A stretch of 64,000 bases of DNA from Pholis gunnellus. Lineage: Eukaryota > Chordata > Actinopteri > Perciformes > Pholidae. The position numbers and the translations under genes were made by a program. This document shows, one piece after another, positions 51,654 through 64,000 of this stretch. The stretch lies in assembly GCA_910591455.2 (NCBI GenBank), contig OU342806.1, positions 19,373,841 through 19,437,840 of the forward strand. The letters are read 5' to 3'. The notes beneath the pieces were generated by a model. That model ran no database searches and had not been told where the DNA came from. It worked only from the letters and a program-made list of their open reading frames with translations. Positions within the stretch are counted from its first letter, which is position 1, and every line of letters starts with the position of its first letter.

Positions 51654-52289
51654 TATTAGGCTGGCCACGCAGCAGCTGGACTTTAGAAATAGGAGAACTG
51701 ACAGAAATTATGTCCAAACCAACCAGGTGTTTATTTCACCGACAAAAAACAACAAAGACATGACACAGCTCTTTACATGCGACAGACTAGATTGAATATG
51801 GCAGCCTTATATAGCCTGCCAGTAAACGAGGACCTCAACCCCACTACAAGATAGGTAAATATGCCCCTTATCTGACAACACAATTACCTAAAGTATCACA
51901 ATTACATTAAATGGATCCCATAATATCCCAATGTCAATTATTCATATGATCTCTATTGAGGTTACACATCACAATAGAGATCACGGCCCGAACAGGCAAT
52001 TCAATTTCGCTACCACCCCTCTACTAATTACCACATGGTACCCCCCAGAACCATAAAATGGGGCTCATGTACACTCGGGACTCTTTTAGGATGAACACCC
52101 TGGAGAGGATACACAGCAGAGGTGCTTTTGAATATGCATGTTATTTAACAGCACTATTAAACTGCTTATATTCAAACATTTTAGTAAAGATAACCAAACC
52201 AATAATATGTTTATCTCCAGGCCCGACCTTCAACAACTATACCTGAGAACATATCAGAACCACAACAGTACAATAAAACATTTAACCCT
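51654..52289 (-). repeat. LTR of deleted retrotransposon (5' copy, longer)
   Basis: On the minus strand it begins near 52280-52289, has the TATA box CTATATAAGG, an AATAAA about 80 bases later, and ends at CCTAATA just before the internal region. The start is uncertain: TGTTTTATTG at 52280 gives a TG start, while a TGTTAGG start lost by mutation near 52289 would match the CCTAACA end of the other LTR. Confidence 0.6.
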
Positions 52290-54050
52290 TAGAGTGTGTG
52301 TCTCTTATTGTCTTGAAACAGTCCACAATGCTTGTAATGGAGAGCATCTTCATTACAAAGAGCATTGCTGACAGACATCGCTGTTGTGCTGGTTTTATTC
52401 AGTACAGTTAGCTGTCCAAGATCCGTTTGTGATATTAGGTATTAATATCTTGTTTTCTCTGTCATCAAAACGTATTAATTCAGAGAAGACCAGAGAGGCA
52501 GTCTGACCAGACATCTGGAGGTTTGTAGATGAATCTAATTGTGTCAGCACACATGTGTTCTCGCCTTATATTGTGAAATACTAAAGATAAGTTTTGAGAA
52601 TGATGAATGATTTGTTCTACCCATACTGCCGAGGATCTCTTCAAACTTCTCCAACTTCAATGTAAGTCAGCTGCTGCACAAATGAGTGCACATAAGTGCA
52701 GCAAGCTGCTCTTCCCTCTCAAGTTCTACTTTGGCACAATAATGGTGGGAAACAAAGTGTTTCCCTTTTGTGCCGCGAGATCCCTCATGACTGACTCCCA
52801 AGAGAATTGTTTTTGTTGTTTTTTATGTGTGGGGACTCTGTGCCACATCATTTGGTGTCGCCACCACTACGTTTGCTAGAACAGTTGTGACATTTGCCTA
52901 TAGCTTTAGCTGCCAAGAATGACTAAAAAGTGACTTTCAGCATTTCGCAACAAAGTAACCTATTTGATTGCTTGCTACAGAACCAGGAAGCTATGTAAGC
53001 AGTCTGAAGAGACAGATGACAGAACCCTGGGTGCTACAAAGAGAGACCAGTCTAAATGTTGAACTGTAGCAGGTGTAAAGAGGGTGACATGTTTTAAAAA
53101 TATATAATAGCAGGGTTGCAAAAAATGCTGCATGGTTTTGTACAAGAATTACATTTGGATGGTTTCATTCATCATTTAGCCCACTGACTGTACCAGAGAA
53201 AAGTGAGTACTGTTGGAGAAAAACTATTTTGTTGGTTGAATAATTTAATATTTCATTTAAAAAAGAGACAAACAAGCTACCTAACATTCAAATGGGCCTG
53301 TTAAAACTTTTCAAATTGTGCAGAATTTTCAAGAGTGTAATGTTTATCACATATTATTACTAAACAACGCAGTTCGCAAAAGATCTTGAAATGAACTTTG
53401 CAGGGAATTTATGGAATTAGAGTTGTATTGACATTGTACATTAGACAGCAATAATGAAGTAATTCTGTTTGGGTACAAATTTAAATGGAAGTTAGCCATC
53501 AGGAACAAGTAATGGGATAGCTCTGAAGTCTTTGCAGCACTGCAATAATGAAGAAAGAGATGTCCCTTGATTGTAAAGCGTATGCAGTAATGGTTGAAAT
53601 TTCAGGTTGTGCAATTACTCATGTCCACCTTTGGCCTGGGTTCAAATGTTCCCTTAGCCACTCATTACATGAATTTCCTACACAAATTAAGTCTGCAGGA
53701 ATCAATTCAATTAGAATAGATGTTCTGTTTTCCTTCCATTCCTAGAGCGACAGATTGCTTTACCGATATTTTCTTTGAGTTCAGATGTGGCAGCACTGAA
53801 CCATTTCCCATTATGACTCAGTAATACAAGACTATTCCCAGGAGGAGACGTTCTGGAGACAAAAGACTGCCTGTATTTACCGATAAAGTTGCGTCGAATG
53901 CTTGACGCGCATTTGTCGTTTTGGCTGTCAGCAGCACTTTGCCTCTGTGTCAAAAACTGAGAAGTGACTCCCGCAAAAAATCTGCACACGGCACAACAAT
54001 CAGGACTTAAGATGAGTGCCAATCATGTCAGCTTTCACGTGTGCAAGGGG
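52290..54050. other. Non-coding stretch, nothing recognised
   Basis: AT-rich with a small CpG-bearing part at 53870-53930. The open frame on the minus strand at 53711-54022 has no signature. Confidence 0.5.
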
Positions 54051-54053
54051 GAT

Positions 54054-54074
54054 AAAAAAAAAAAAAAAAAAAAA
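54054..54074. repeat. A21 homopolymer tract
   Basis: Twenty-one A's follow GGGGGAT. This could be the tail of a retroposed copy, but the sequence before it (GTGCAAGGGGGAT) is not one I recognise and there is no evident target duplication. Confidence 0.95.
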
Positions 54075-54169
54075 CTGCTCCAACCTATCAGAACAGAGAA
54101 GCTGACAGGCAGACATAATCTCCCCTGGAGTCTGAGCCCTTTTGCTGCGTATGAAGGATAAGGGGAAAT

Positions 54170-54262
54170 GGAGGGGGGGGTGATGGAGTGCTTGTGGTGG
54201 ATGGATGGATGGCTGGATGGATAGAAGGGAGGGCTGACAGGGGGAGGGGAGGGGTAGTGGAG
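54170..54262 (+). repeat. G-rich tract with GGAT tetranucleotides
   Basis: Runs of G (eight at about 54172), four to six GGAT-type units at about 54198-54222 and GGGGAGGGGAGGGG at about 54241-54254 make the plus strand strongly G-rich. The last part fits a quadruplex pattern. No gene is adjacent. Confidence 0.85.
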
Positions 54263-56940
54263 GGAACTCTAATGCCCTCATGCTTTTGATTTTAGATAAC
54301 TAGTGTCTGTGTAGCTATCCAGAGTGATGAACACAAACCCACAATACACACGGAAAAAAAAATACACTAACATATACACCCTCACACACTTGTCAGATAA
54401 GACAGCTTTGCATCAGGGATCACTGCTCACAAGCCTGACACCAGTGAAATCCCGTTCGAAGATCCTGCTGCTATTGATGCCAGCGGGGAGCCCTGTGAAC
54501 GGCACAGCGTGCTCCCACAGTTTGTGTGTGATAGAACAAGCGAGAACTGTCATGACCGATGAGGAAAGGAACTTTATCTCTGGATCAAGCTTTATCCTGA
54601 TTAAAACCAGACATCTACGAGGGCACACTGACATTTTACAGGCAGCAGTGGCTCTACTGCACACCGTGGGACATATGCGGATTCATTTTGCCATTCTTTC
54701 TGATGACAGCAAATGATCCCTGACGGCAAATGATATGCACATTTCACTTTTTTTTTAGTTATCTTCAACTCAAGGAAATGTACTTGTGTTTGAATCCATC
54801 TCAAAACCATAACACTATGACACCAACTTCTACTTCTGACCCTTGTTGTACTGGACAGTGCATGTCATGCCCCCTAATATAAAGTAGAAATGTCAAAGGA
54901 GGAAATTAAAGGTTACTCAGCTTTAGGTTCATTTCATTACACAACGCCACTGCATACATATAGATTATGTGGCCTTTCTGTATCATACCCCAAGACTAAA
55001 GATAAAGAAAGAAAGAGGATTAGAACAAAGGTCACAAACCAAGCTTGAATTTGCAATACTAAACATGACACCAATGTGAGACAGTTAACCAATATATTTT
55101 GGTTTAAAATCTTTTTTACTAATTCCAGTATTTCAACTACCTCTTTGTCACAAGCTTTAGCATGTAGCCCGATAAATTTCAGGGGAATTTGAATCTGGTT
55201 GCCGGGAGAGGAATTTTATATATTTCTGTTATTCAACATTTTCCCTGGTGTATTGTACAACAGCATGTATTAATTCTGCTTGCAAGTGTACACCTATTCC
55301 TAGTTCAAAGACTTAAATTTGAAGAATGAAAGTATGTTGTGGGATCCGAGAGGTGGATATTGATAGCCCATTGAGTGGACGAAGGGTGAGTCTCAGGCAC
55401 AGTCTTCAGCCGCTCATAAGGTGACAATAGGGATAGGTGTTTCAATGATAAAAGCTGCCATAAGTCCTTTTTAGGGTGGTTGTTTATTGTTTAGTTGAAA
55501 CATTTGATTCATATTTGTAAGAAGCTTTTACTAATGGGTTTTAGGTGGAGCACTAATGTAAAGTATGTGGATTAAATAAAGCAAGAGGATTAGCTTCCAT
55601 CGGTTACAAATATAAGCATATTTGGGATGTCAGAAATATATTGAAAGGACAACTGAAAAAGATGTCTGAGACACATCCAGCATAGTTCCTGTCGGTGGCT
55701 TCCCTTGTGTGTAGTCACACCACCAACAACAATGGAACGGAAAACAAAAAAGCAGCCAAGCTTTACACACAGGCTTTTAGACGTTGGGTCTGTTAATTCC
55801 AACACCTCTGGATCAATTTCAAGGCTCATCAATATGACGACAAGTGGTGAGACAGAAATTTGATTGACTGAGGGAATGGGCTATGCACAGGTAAAAACTG
55901 TACTGCTGAGAGTTGTAGAATTGTATCTGTAACCACATTGCAAGACTGTAGTTTAGACATTTTGAGCGGAACTTGCAGATATAATCCAGTGCTTTTTTTT
56001 GTAAGCGGTTACATTTATTTCCAAATCCACACAGGGGTGTGGAAATCCACACCCAGGAGTCAGGTTTGCAGAGAGGAATGCTCTCGACCTGTAGCCTTCA
56101 GACCGTCGACCCAGCACCAAGCACAGCTGTGGCAGTCAGGAGAGTTTAAAAAATTAATTTACGGAAATAATGAACCAATTAAAATCAAATGCCACCCATA
56201 AACACAGACTAATCTTCTCCTTATTTGCATTTTGTAATTTATTATTTGAAAGCATTCATCTTAGCATGACTGAGTGATTCCTGCGCTTACTAATAAAGAG
56301 CACCACATGCAGCATCCAACCTTCTCACTCACTACTCCACCTTTACAAACAGGGTCACCAACTATCAGATATGGATTAATTGTACCCTTGACAATTTTGG
56401 CTCCACCATCCAAGCAACTTCATACAATCCGGTTTTAAGAAATGACACGTTGTTGCTCTCTAGTAATCGCACGCTAGTAGTCCTTTGCTTTGACAGAAAC
56501 TGTATTCCAAAGTTCACCATAGTGGCATCACTCAAAAACCTCACCATCATGAAAACTACGAAGAATAAATGAACCATTCAATGGACATGAGATCTAAAGG
56601 TTCATTTTCTCTCTTCTGTTGTCCTTGAATGGGCAAATTACTGGTTTTATATGAATGTGTTATGATGACAAGGCCACAGTAGACCATCAATCAATTGCCT
56701 ACCATAGACCATAAATCTGTTAAATGGCTGAGGTGCACTTAAATGTAATGACATTCACTCCATTAATACAGTCTGCCAAACAGACTAAATAAACAGAAAA
56801 TGGGATAAATATCAAATAAATTATGCTTAATCAATGTGCCTGGCATTTCACATCTGACATCCTTTTAGTCTCAATCAAATAAAAACTGCTTAATTTAAGC
56901 TAATTGACTGTTCTCGCCCATTTTAGTTACTGTTGCTAGG
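54263..56940. other. Non-coding stretch, nothing recognised
   Basis: AT-rich, no exon, RNA gene or named repeat. The open frame at 54324-54716 and others show no family signature. Confidence 0.5.
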
Positions 56941-57540
56941 TCATACATCCATCCATTCATTCTCTATAATGTATCTGGGGCCGGGTCGCGTGGATAGCAG
57001 GGTGATGTAGATTTCCTTCTCCCCAGCAACTATTTCAGCTCTTCCTGGGGGACCCACAAAGTGTTACCAGGTCAGATGAGATATATGATCTCTCCAGCGC
57101 TTCCTGGGTCTTCCCAGAAAGTGTTCCGGATGACTGAGCTCTTCACCATATCTCTAAGTCTTAGCCCAGCCCCCCTAAGAAGGAAGCTTGTATCTGCAAT
57201 CAAACTGGTCACTACCCAAAGCTCATGACTGTAGGTGAGGGTCGAAACATAGATAGACTGGTAAACTGAAAGCTTTGTCTTTTGGCTCGGCTCCCTCTTC
57301 TTCCAACAGTCTGGTACAATGCCTGCGTCACTGCTGATGACTCACCCCACCACCTATCTCGCGCTTCATTTTACACTCGGTCGTGAACAACACCCCAAGA
57401 TATTTGAAGTCCCTCGCTTGGGAGAGTGACTCACTCCAAACATGGAGTGCCCAATCCACCATTTTCCAGCAGAGAACCATGGCCTCAGACTGGGTACTAC
57501 TGACTCTAATCACTTCAACTTTTTCCAAAACTCATTAACT
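56941..57540 (-). mobile_element. LINE 3' fragment, minus strand (GGATGGAT-tailed fish non-LTR element)
   Basis: Read on the minus strand from 57528, the translation gives SEAMVLCWKMVDWALHVW, then QARDFKYLGVLFTTECKMKR, a typical C-terminal reverse-transcriptase segment of a fish LINE (KYLGVLFT motif). Frameshifts follow. Later wording is CACCTACAGTCATGAGCTTT and GGTAGTGACC, GGCTGGGCTAAGACTTAGAG, AAGAGCTCAGTCATCCGG, then CAGGAAGCGCTGGAGAGA, all in family order with several deletions. The 3' tail ends in GAATGGATGGATGTATGA. The family may be Rex1/Babar or a related clade; I am not sure. Stops, frameshifts and deletions make it inactive. Confidence 0.8.
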
Positions 57541-60500
57541 TTATCCAGAAATAAGAAGGAAGCATACCTGGCATATATTCGTGATCTGACGTTCGGGCAA
57601 CTTGATATATGTTGGTTAGCTCGCAATATAACTAGCATTTTGCTGACATGAGCTTCCGTAAGATGCAACTACGTACAATGTAATGTGTCTATGAAGATTG
57701 CGACACAAATGGCATGTAAATAACATAATAATACCTTAGAACAAACTTAGCTTTTCTAAGTATTACAGGAAAGGTGAAAGTTGACTAAGATTTTGTTGGT
57801 TTTCGAACATGCCCAACTGCTATTGGAGCACAGAGCGGAATGGGGCGGGACTTAAGAACGGGTCAATTGGTCAGCAGTGGCCCAAGATTGGCACTTAATC
57901 TAAATAATTTGATTTAACTAATTTTAATCTCTGTATTACGAAGTATAGGGGAAACAAACTCTTAGAGAGATGTAGTGTGGATAAAGGTGGTGTTCAGAAT
58001 ACAGGGATTATGAACTCATACCCATGACAGAGAAATGAGCTCGAACTGCACTAAAGTTTCACACATGAGACTCAACACTTCCGTCATCCTGGACTAAGAC
58101 ATTTACATGGTCCATACACTTTTGTTTCCATATACTTTGCCACACTGCAGTTGTAAATCATGGCCACTGTAGCCATTACCTTCGGTCATCATCCAGTGTT
58201 CTTCGATACTGAGATGAAAGCCAAGATTGCTTTTTAGGGGATTTAAATTATTAAGTAGCAACATGAAATCTAATTCAGAGTGATAAATGAAATTACATTA
58301 AATTACTGTCCGAGTCAATGCAACCCAGTCGTTGCTTGGAGGGTATAGAAGTAATGGTGTGTGGGAGTAAGTGAATGTGTGTGGGGGAGTGTTTTGATGA
58401 ATGTATGCGTCTCTCCAGCTGTTACTGTAGGCCTGAATGTGCTCCAGAACATCGCAAACTCCCCATCATTGACTCTCCCCCGGCAACACAAAGGCCGGCA
58501 TTTTGTCCTTTTAAGGGAATATAACAAGTAGGTTTCTTGACAGATGTTTATACCACAAAGGTGGGCTCTATTAAAATGGGGCTTGCAGGTGTTCAGTGAT
58601 ATCTATTAATTGCTGAAATTCTGACTTTTAAACCTGTGCAAAACTGTCAGATCTCTAATCTGTAAACTAATAATGTTCTAATTTAGCTACCACATTTGAG
58701 AAAAAAATAGGGCCATGTATCAAGTGTGAAACATACTCTGTAATTGTAGCTCTACATTGTATGTATCTTTTACTTTCACGTAGATGTGCTGTTATACTTT
58801 CCTCCTGTTAAATGAGATGACAAGAGTTGGGGGTGGATTTGCCAATTAGAGAAGCAGGAGTTTTCTCTGTGCGACAGTTAACATGTGAGATTAGCAACAG
58901 TGAAAGGATTTAAAAAAATACACACCATACTGTTTGATTCAGCATTAGGCAGACTGGTTGCCTCCATACAGGTGTGGTCAGAATTAATCATCTCTGAGGT
59001 GTCGGACTATCTTCCTCCACCAACCGTACTCGGTACATTCTGTCTTTTGCACACTGAGCTGACAATGACTGTGCTGTGCATATAGTGTGACTGAGCCAAA
59101 GTAGCAGACTAGCATTATGCTGCATTTAGGTGAAAAATACTTTGGCAGCAATTACTTTGCAAAAGAGTCTTGACTTCAACCAAAACATTTTGATACAGGA
59201 TTCATCAGAGCGTTTATTTAAAAGAACATAGCTACAAGCTGAACACACAAACTATATGATGAAGGAAACCAGACCTAATCAGAGTCCAACAGGCCTCCAT
59301 AGGCCTGACAAATCTTTATTTTGATAATCATTTTCTGGGTTCAGGGCAGGTTATGGTTAGTATAAATAGTACATTTGTATTTCAATTCATACAGTTTGTT
59401 CTTGTGTGTGAAATTTAGAAGCACTCTTGGCCATGCATTAGCAGAGAACCCTGGTGTTAGAAAAGGCGTACAGCTATTGTCGAGGGAACATGTGTCCAAG
59501 AAGCATCGTTGAGTGCACTATAGAATTGCTGAATGGCCTTGGCTGTGTTTGTCCTTAAGAGCGGGCACTCTGCAATACCGGTCAACAATATCTGGTTGAT
59601 GCCAGCAGTTGCCTTGATAAATCCGACTTGTTCTCAGTTTCAGAGTATCCATGGCTTGCACTCTGCATTTCTTTGATATCCTGGAGGAAATCAAGAGTAA
59701 AAAGAGCGTCTTCGTTCCGTGAATGTGGAAAAACTACAACAACCCCTCTGTGGTATGTAGACCTGGGGCACCTAGTATCCACCATCAGGTATGATTCCAC
59801 TCAGGGATGTATCCAGTTTTAGTGGCAATTTTGCTCATCAACAACTGAGGTTGAAGAGCTGGTTTGCCCTCCTTGTGTGACACTTGTTTTGTTATTTGTG
59901 TTGGGCTTTTTAAAATTCCAACACCGTTCTAATTCCCAGAAAAACAGCAGTTACATGTGCCCAAGCCCTTCTTTTGACAATCTGCCTGTAAACAAGCCAA
60001 TTAATAACTCTTTGTTTGCGGTGCTTCACTCATTAGCACCTCCACCTCTGCAGAGAAGTTATACCACTTGGCCTTTTTATTTGTCCGTGTTGTCAGAGAC
60101 AAGTGTGCCACCAGGACCTTTTGAAAGGGACTTGTTTGCCATAAGTGCTTGATGATGGGTGTTTTTATGTAAATGAAGCTGATCATGGTGGCAGTCATTT
60201 TAATCTGTCAGTATGACCGGCAGGCTCCCAGTAGAAATATCCCATTCACGTTATCACGTTAAAGTAATCTACGAGGAATGTGTGGTTGCACATATTTAAT
60301 TGGCCAATGCAGTGCATCGCTACATGATGTTGCATTTTGATGCTGATTGCTCAAGTTGTTGCAGCTCGCTAACTGCTGTTGCTATTTCAGAAATAAAATA
60401 AAATGTAAAACAATAAAACATGTTCACCCGCTTGTATTTTCTGCAGATTTTGCCATTTGGTGAAGAGAGAGAACATTTGTGAATTTCCTTATTTTCAACA

Positions 60501-63500
60501 GAATCTTGTTGAATCCCCATCCGTGCTGTTTTTGTCTTCATATTTACCGTTGAGTCACTTGATCCTTGATCAAGATGGCTGGGTGATGAGAGCTAGATGG
60601 AGACTAGTCTGTGAGCAGTGTACTGTATGTGTGTTGCGTTATGTTTTTGAAAGAGAGAGTTTGGATTTTAATTAAATATTGGCTACATATAGGCTACACA
60701 CACACATATAGTATATATATTTTATTCAGTTCTTATCGACATATGTGATGTGATGACAACCGAGTATGGAACTGGAACAGTTGGTCATGTATGGAAAGAT
60801 GGTCACTCCTGTCTCTGTTCACAAATGGTCTTTGGCATCTGATGTGAATGGCCCTCTCAACCTTTCTCCGGCGCTCTATTGACTCCCGTTTGATTACTTT
60901 GATCTCCTCCCATTGCTGCTGTGACCGATTTTGGTCTGGTGTCCTGCGACTGCAGCTGATGCCGTCTGTTTCCGATGTTCATCAAGTCATTTGTCCCGAG
61001 TCCTTGGTGATCTCCACAGTTCCTGTGATTTGGTATGCTTTGTTTGGTCTTAAACTGCACTTCATTGTTAGCCGCCAAATAGTTCTACAGTTTTATTAAT
61101 CTGGCACCCCTGAATATACTTTCAGTTGGAACTGGTCTGCGGTGCCATGTGATTGCCTGCATACGGTCTCCTGTGCATGTGTTCTGTGGGCTGTGTTTCC
61201 AGTTTTACCATCACAATCCTCTTCCGCTGTGACTCACAAGCTGCTCCATCTGCTGTGGATCCATCAAACAAACAGACTGTATTAAACGCATAGATTCAAC
61301 AGCAATGCGACTTCTCTTGCGAACACTCCACATTTGATTTCCTTTGGAGTACATCAGTCAAACACATGCATACGTGTACATTGAATCCGCTGACTCTTTT
61401 CATCTATATTTAGCTTCTAGAGGGCAGGTGATTCAGTCAGCCTGCCACCGTCTGCATGTGTGTGTATTTCTTTGTCTGTGTCTATGCCCTTTCTCCTCAA
61501 CCTTCATATGCTCACCTGAGGGAAGAGGCCTTACAACTGGGCGGGGATCAATGAACTGCTGTGTTTTGCTTAGCCAGCGTACGATCTTATTTAGAAGCCC
61601 TCCAGGAGGGTAGGATCAGTGGCGCACAGAGGGGGAGAGGCAAAGCCAGCATCCATTATTTATTTCCTCATTTAACACTGGCAGCAGGTTCCTCACCCAC
61701 TTTTATTTGTTAAAAGAGTGGTGGTGTGCGGGGTTAATTCTCTACAGGGGTTAATATTGGGAACTTAATTGGATTCCTGCACCGGGACAGATAGGAGTTT
61801 GAAAGATAAGGAATGTGTTGTAAACACACTAAGCCCTGTCGCTGATAAAAGATCTATTTGTGCCGCCTGGTCTTTTGCTATAATGTCAGTGCTTGCCAGA
61901 GCAGGGTGGCCTGGTGAAGCTTATTGATCTATACCTTTACTTCTTCAATTAGAGAAATGAAGAATTAGTCCTTGCCAATAAAACATAACTTATTGTCTCC
62001 ACTGGTGCCCAACCCACTTGTCCATTCATCGCTCTTCTTCACCGTTTATCCGGCCAAAAACCAGGCGCTGTTCTAATGAGAGTTTAAGAGCAAGCTGCTT
62101 TGTGCTGTTGGAGATAAAACCCATCAGAAGAAAAATAGGACTTTGTGAAGGTAAAATGTAAGACTTTGATAGCTTCATCTGTATGAATGCTCTATGTGCA
62201 TAACGTTATGCAGCCTGATTGTTTATCGAGAAGGTATTTGAGGCAAAACTGTTTCCCCATTTAATTTTCTGACATTCAAAGTGAGAGGAAATCATTTTGC
62301 TACATTCTAACCTCTCTAGTGACACTGAATTTCAATGTGTCGTTTACACTCTCATTACAACAAATCCATGCAAGATAATGGGTTCATTCAGCAGCTGATC
62401 AAAACATAAATGTGGCGTGATTATACCAGCTTCTAGCATCACATTAACTGTACATTAACCTTGCAAATAGCCTACATTAACTGCAGAGTGGAAAGACCTA
62501 AACTTAAATAACAAAGTGGAGAGAAATTCCAAACCAAAATGTTTCTGATGTTAAAAAAAAGATATCAGAAAAGTGAACAGCAAAGTATAAATCATTTGTT
62601 TTAGAATCATTTTAGGCATATTTGCTTTTGTATAAAGAGCACAAATACATTACTTTGTATTAAGTTTAGTCATAGGAAGCTACGCATGGCTTCTGCATAA
62701 TTGTATATATAAATATGAAAGGGAATTACTCTAAACAGGCACATTTTTATACACTGCCTAAAGGGCCAGTGCTCACCAACTCCCTTTACTGGGATCATCA
62801 AGCAACTAAAAATGCTAAATGATCTGTTATTAAAATACTTTGCCCACAATAATTACCAGCATTGCCCCGAATGGTGGAGCAGTTACTGTTAAACTTTTAA
62901 GCTCTAATTAAAAAATAGAAAAGAAGAATAAGAAGAAATGCTCTCACCCGCTGCGCCCCCAGGGATCAAATCTGTCTTCCATTCTGTTGTAAATTGAGCA
63001 CACCTAACAGCTCACTGCAGAATAATCAGGAATTAGGGGATAAATGCAGCAACTGTGAAGAGTAATAGCCTGAGTTGCTCCTGCACCCTGAGTTTTTATA
63101 TATATATATATATAAGCTCTCCCCCCCCCCAAGCTTGTGGCTGTGCTACTCTGTATGAATGCAGGATTTAAAAGTCTCTGGAGAAGCACAGTGGGTGAGT
63201 AAGAGGTGTTTTTATGTCATGCTATAAGCTTCCACTCAAGATGTGTTCTACCCTTTTAGATTCCCTTTATCTCTGCATGCATATGAATGGTGCTTTGAAA
63301 TAGCACAGAGGGAGAGTTAAGTTCTGATTGCTGATATGAGAGAGAGAGAAACACATGCCACATGCTTTCACAAGTAATTAAGGGCAACTGTGCCACAGCA
63401 GACAATGAATGGTGGCAAAATATTACAAATTCAGGCACTTTCTTCAACACATTTGAAGCAACTGCTGCTTGTTTCTTTCCGTTTATGAATAACAATTCAC

Positions 63501-64000
63501 AATCTGTTCTCAAGAGGGCAAGTGATATACTATAGACTACGGTATTTGCCTCATCGTATCCATTGTCACTCTTGCCATATTGGATATCAGCACAATTTAC
63601 AGCCCCTGTCTGTAATCTGCAGCATTCCATAGGCAGCATTAGGATCTGGTGTGAAGGTGAGGGACACAGAAGAGGCCATGGCCACCTAATCACCCTCATG
63701 TCCTTCAGCAGATGGAGTTAACCCCCTGGTGCTGACTACAGCCGTCATAGCAGCTCTGGACGGCCTTGCTGAAAATTGAGTGTCAGGTATTTACTTCAGC
63801 GGATTAAGCAGTGGCCCAAAGATTGTACGGGTTATTTCTTTAATCCTTGCAATTCTGCTACAGTGTTACTGTCCTTCACTGCCATGTAAACATGGCCACA
63901 ATCTGTCTGGACCACATACTGTGTGTATCGTGGTTGTGTGTTTTTCATAGGAGCAGACAAAACCAAGCATGGCACAACACAGCCTCACAGCAGTTCATGA
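57541..64000. other. Non-coding stretch, nothing recognised
   Basis: AT-rich, with a (TA)n tract at 63097-63114 next to a C run at 63121-63130, and a CACACA/TATA mix at 60695-60720. Around 60840-61080 a GC-richer block is open in both strands but has no signature I know. The part at 61620-61990 is complex and free of simple repeats and is noted as a possible conserved non-coding element. Confidence 0.5.

Larger units (their letters stand above)
51081..52289 (-). mobile_element. Internally deleted LTR retrotransposon, minus strand
   Basis: Direct repeats at 51081-51196 and 51654-51771 agree to roughly 90 percent by eye. On the minus strand each reads GAGCTGTG, an AATAAA polyadenylation signal, then TGCGTGGCCAGCCTAA near the end. 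The right-hand copy (the 5' LTR on the minus strand) extends rightwards with a TATA box, CTATATAAGG (51804-51813), to about 52280-52289. Between the LTRs lies only about 460 bp, holding a short gag-like frame. The left copy ends in CCTAACA, and the right copy has CCTAATA. Flanks AAGAG (51076-51080) and TAGAG (52290-52294) could be a mutated 5-bp target duplication. No reverse transcriptase, protease or integrase is present, so the element is non-autonomous or dead. Confidence 0.75.

Noticed and set aside
53711..54022. 103-codon minus-strand frame
   Set aside because: No similarity or motif was seen, and its length is within chance expectation.
54054..54074. A21 tract as the tail of a processed pseudogene
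   Set aside because: The sequence before it shows no reading frame or RNA that I recognise and no target duplication is visible.
60848..61099. Frames open on both strands in a GC-richer block
   Set aside because: I could not name a protein or repeat family; the wording looks repeat-like but that is not enough for a call.

Overview
The window looks like a stretch of teleost fish nuclear DNA, probably percomorph-like. It has AT-rich single-copy sequence, long (CA)n and (TA)n microsatellites, and a mixture of old interspersed repeats of kinds I know from fish: tRNA-derived SINEs, an L2/Maui-type LINE, a second LINE whose tail ends in a GGAT-type repeat, LTR fragments and DNA-transposon fragments. 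The assignment to fish is inference from repeat types. No host gene in the window confirms it.

I found no convincing protein-coding exon, tRNA, rRNA or other RNA gene in 64 kb. Open reading frames are short (at most about 170 codons). Many begin at GTG or TTG rather than ATG, several run through microsatellites, and none carries a host protein family that I recognise. The only reading frames with recognisable protein similarity belong to retroelements. The window is therefore best read as a gene desert or the inside of a very large intron.

Layout. 1-6.2 kb: AT-rich, nothing recognised. 6.2-7.8 kb: a 128-bp pure (CA)64 tract, old repeat sequence and a tRNA-derived SINE. 9.36-9.76 and 26.2-26.6 kb: two copies of one LTR-like repeat. 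13.4-18.6 kb: several CpG-bearing repeat blocks and a 31-bp minisatellite. 16.8 and 25.3 kb: two copies of one repeat in opposite orientation. 30.3-30.8 kb: L2-type reverse transcriptase remnant with its 3' tail. 37.1 kb: minus-strand SINE. 38.9-39.95 kb: an LTR-like unit that carries CCAAT and TATA boxes, a plausible intron and a polyadenylation signal. 43.54-44.62 kb: a foldback element with terminal inverted repeats and a dense promoter-like right end (CCAAT box, C-rich quadruplex tract, YY1-type ATGGCGGC initiator, ETS site, 10-codon start followed by a splice donor). 50.1-50.4 kb: a repeat present twice in tandem. 51.08-52.29 kb: an internally deleted minus-strand LTR retrotransposon with a gag-like frame. 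56.94-57.54 kb: a minus-strand LINE fragment. The rest is unannotated non-coding DNA in which conserved non-coding elements may lie, but conservation cannot be judged from one sequence.

The most interesting items are the foldback element with its promoter-like end, the 38.9-kb compact transcription-unit-like LTR, and the deleted LTR element whose two LTRs agree only in their R-U5-like part. I saw no evidence for a new biological system in the sense of a gene cluster.
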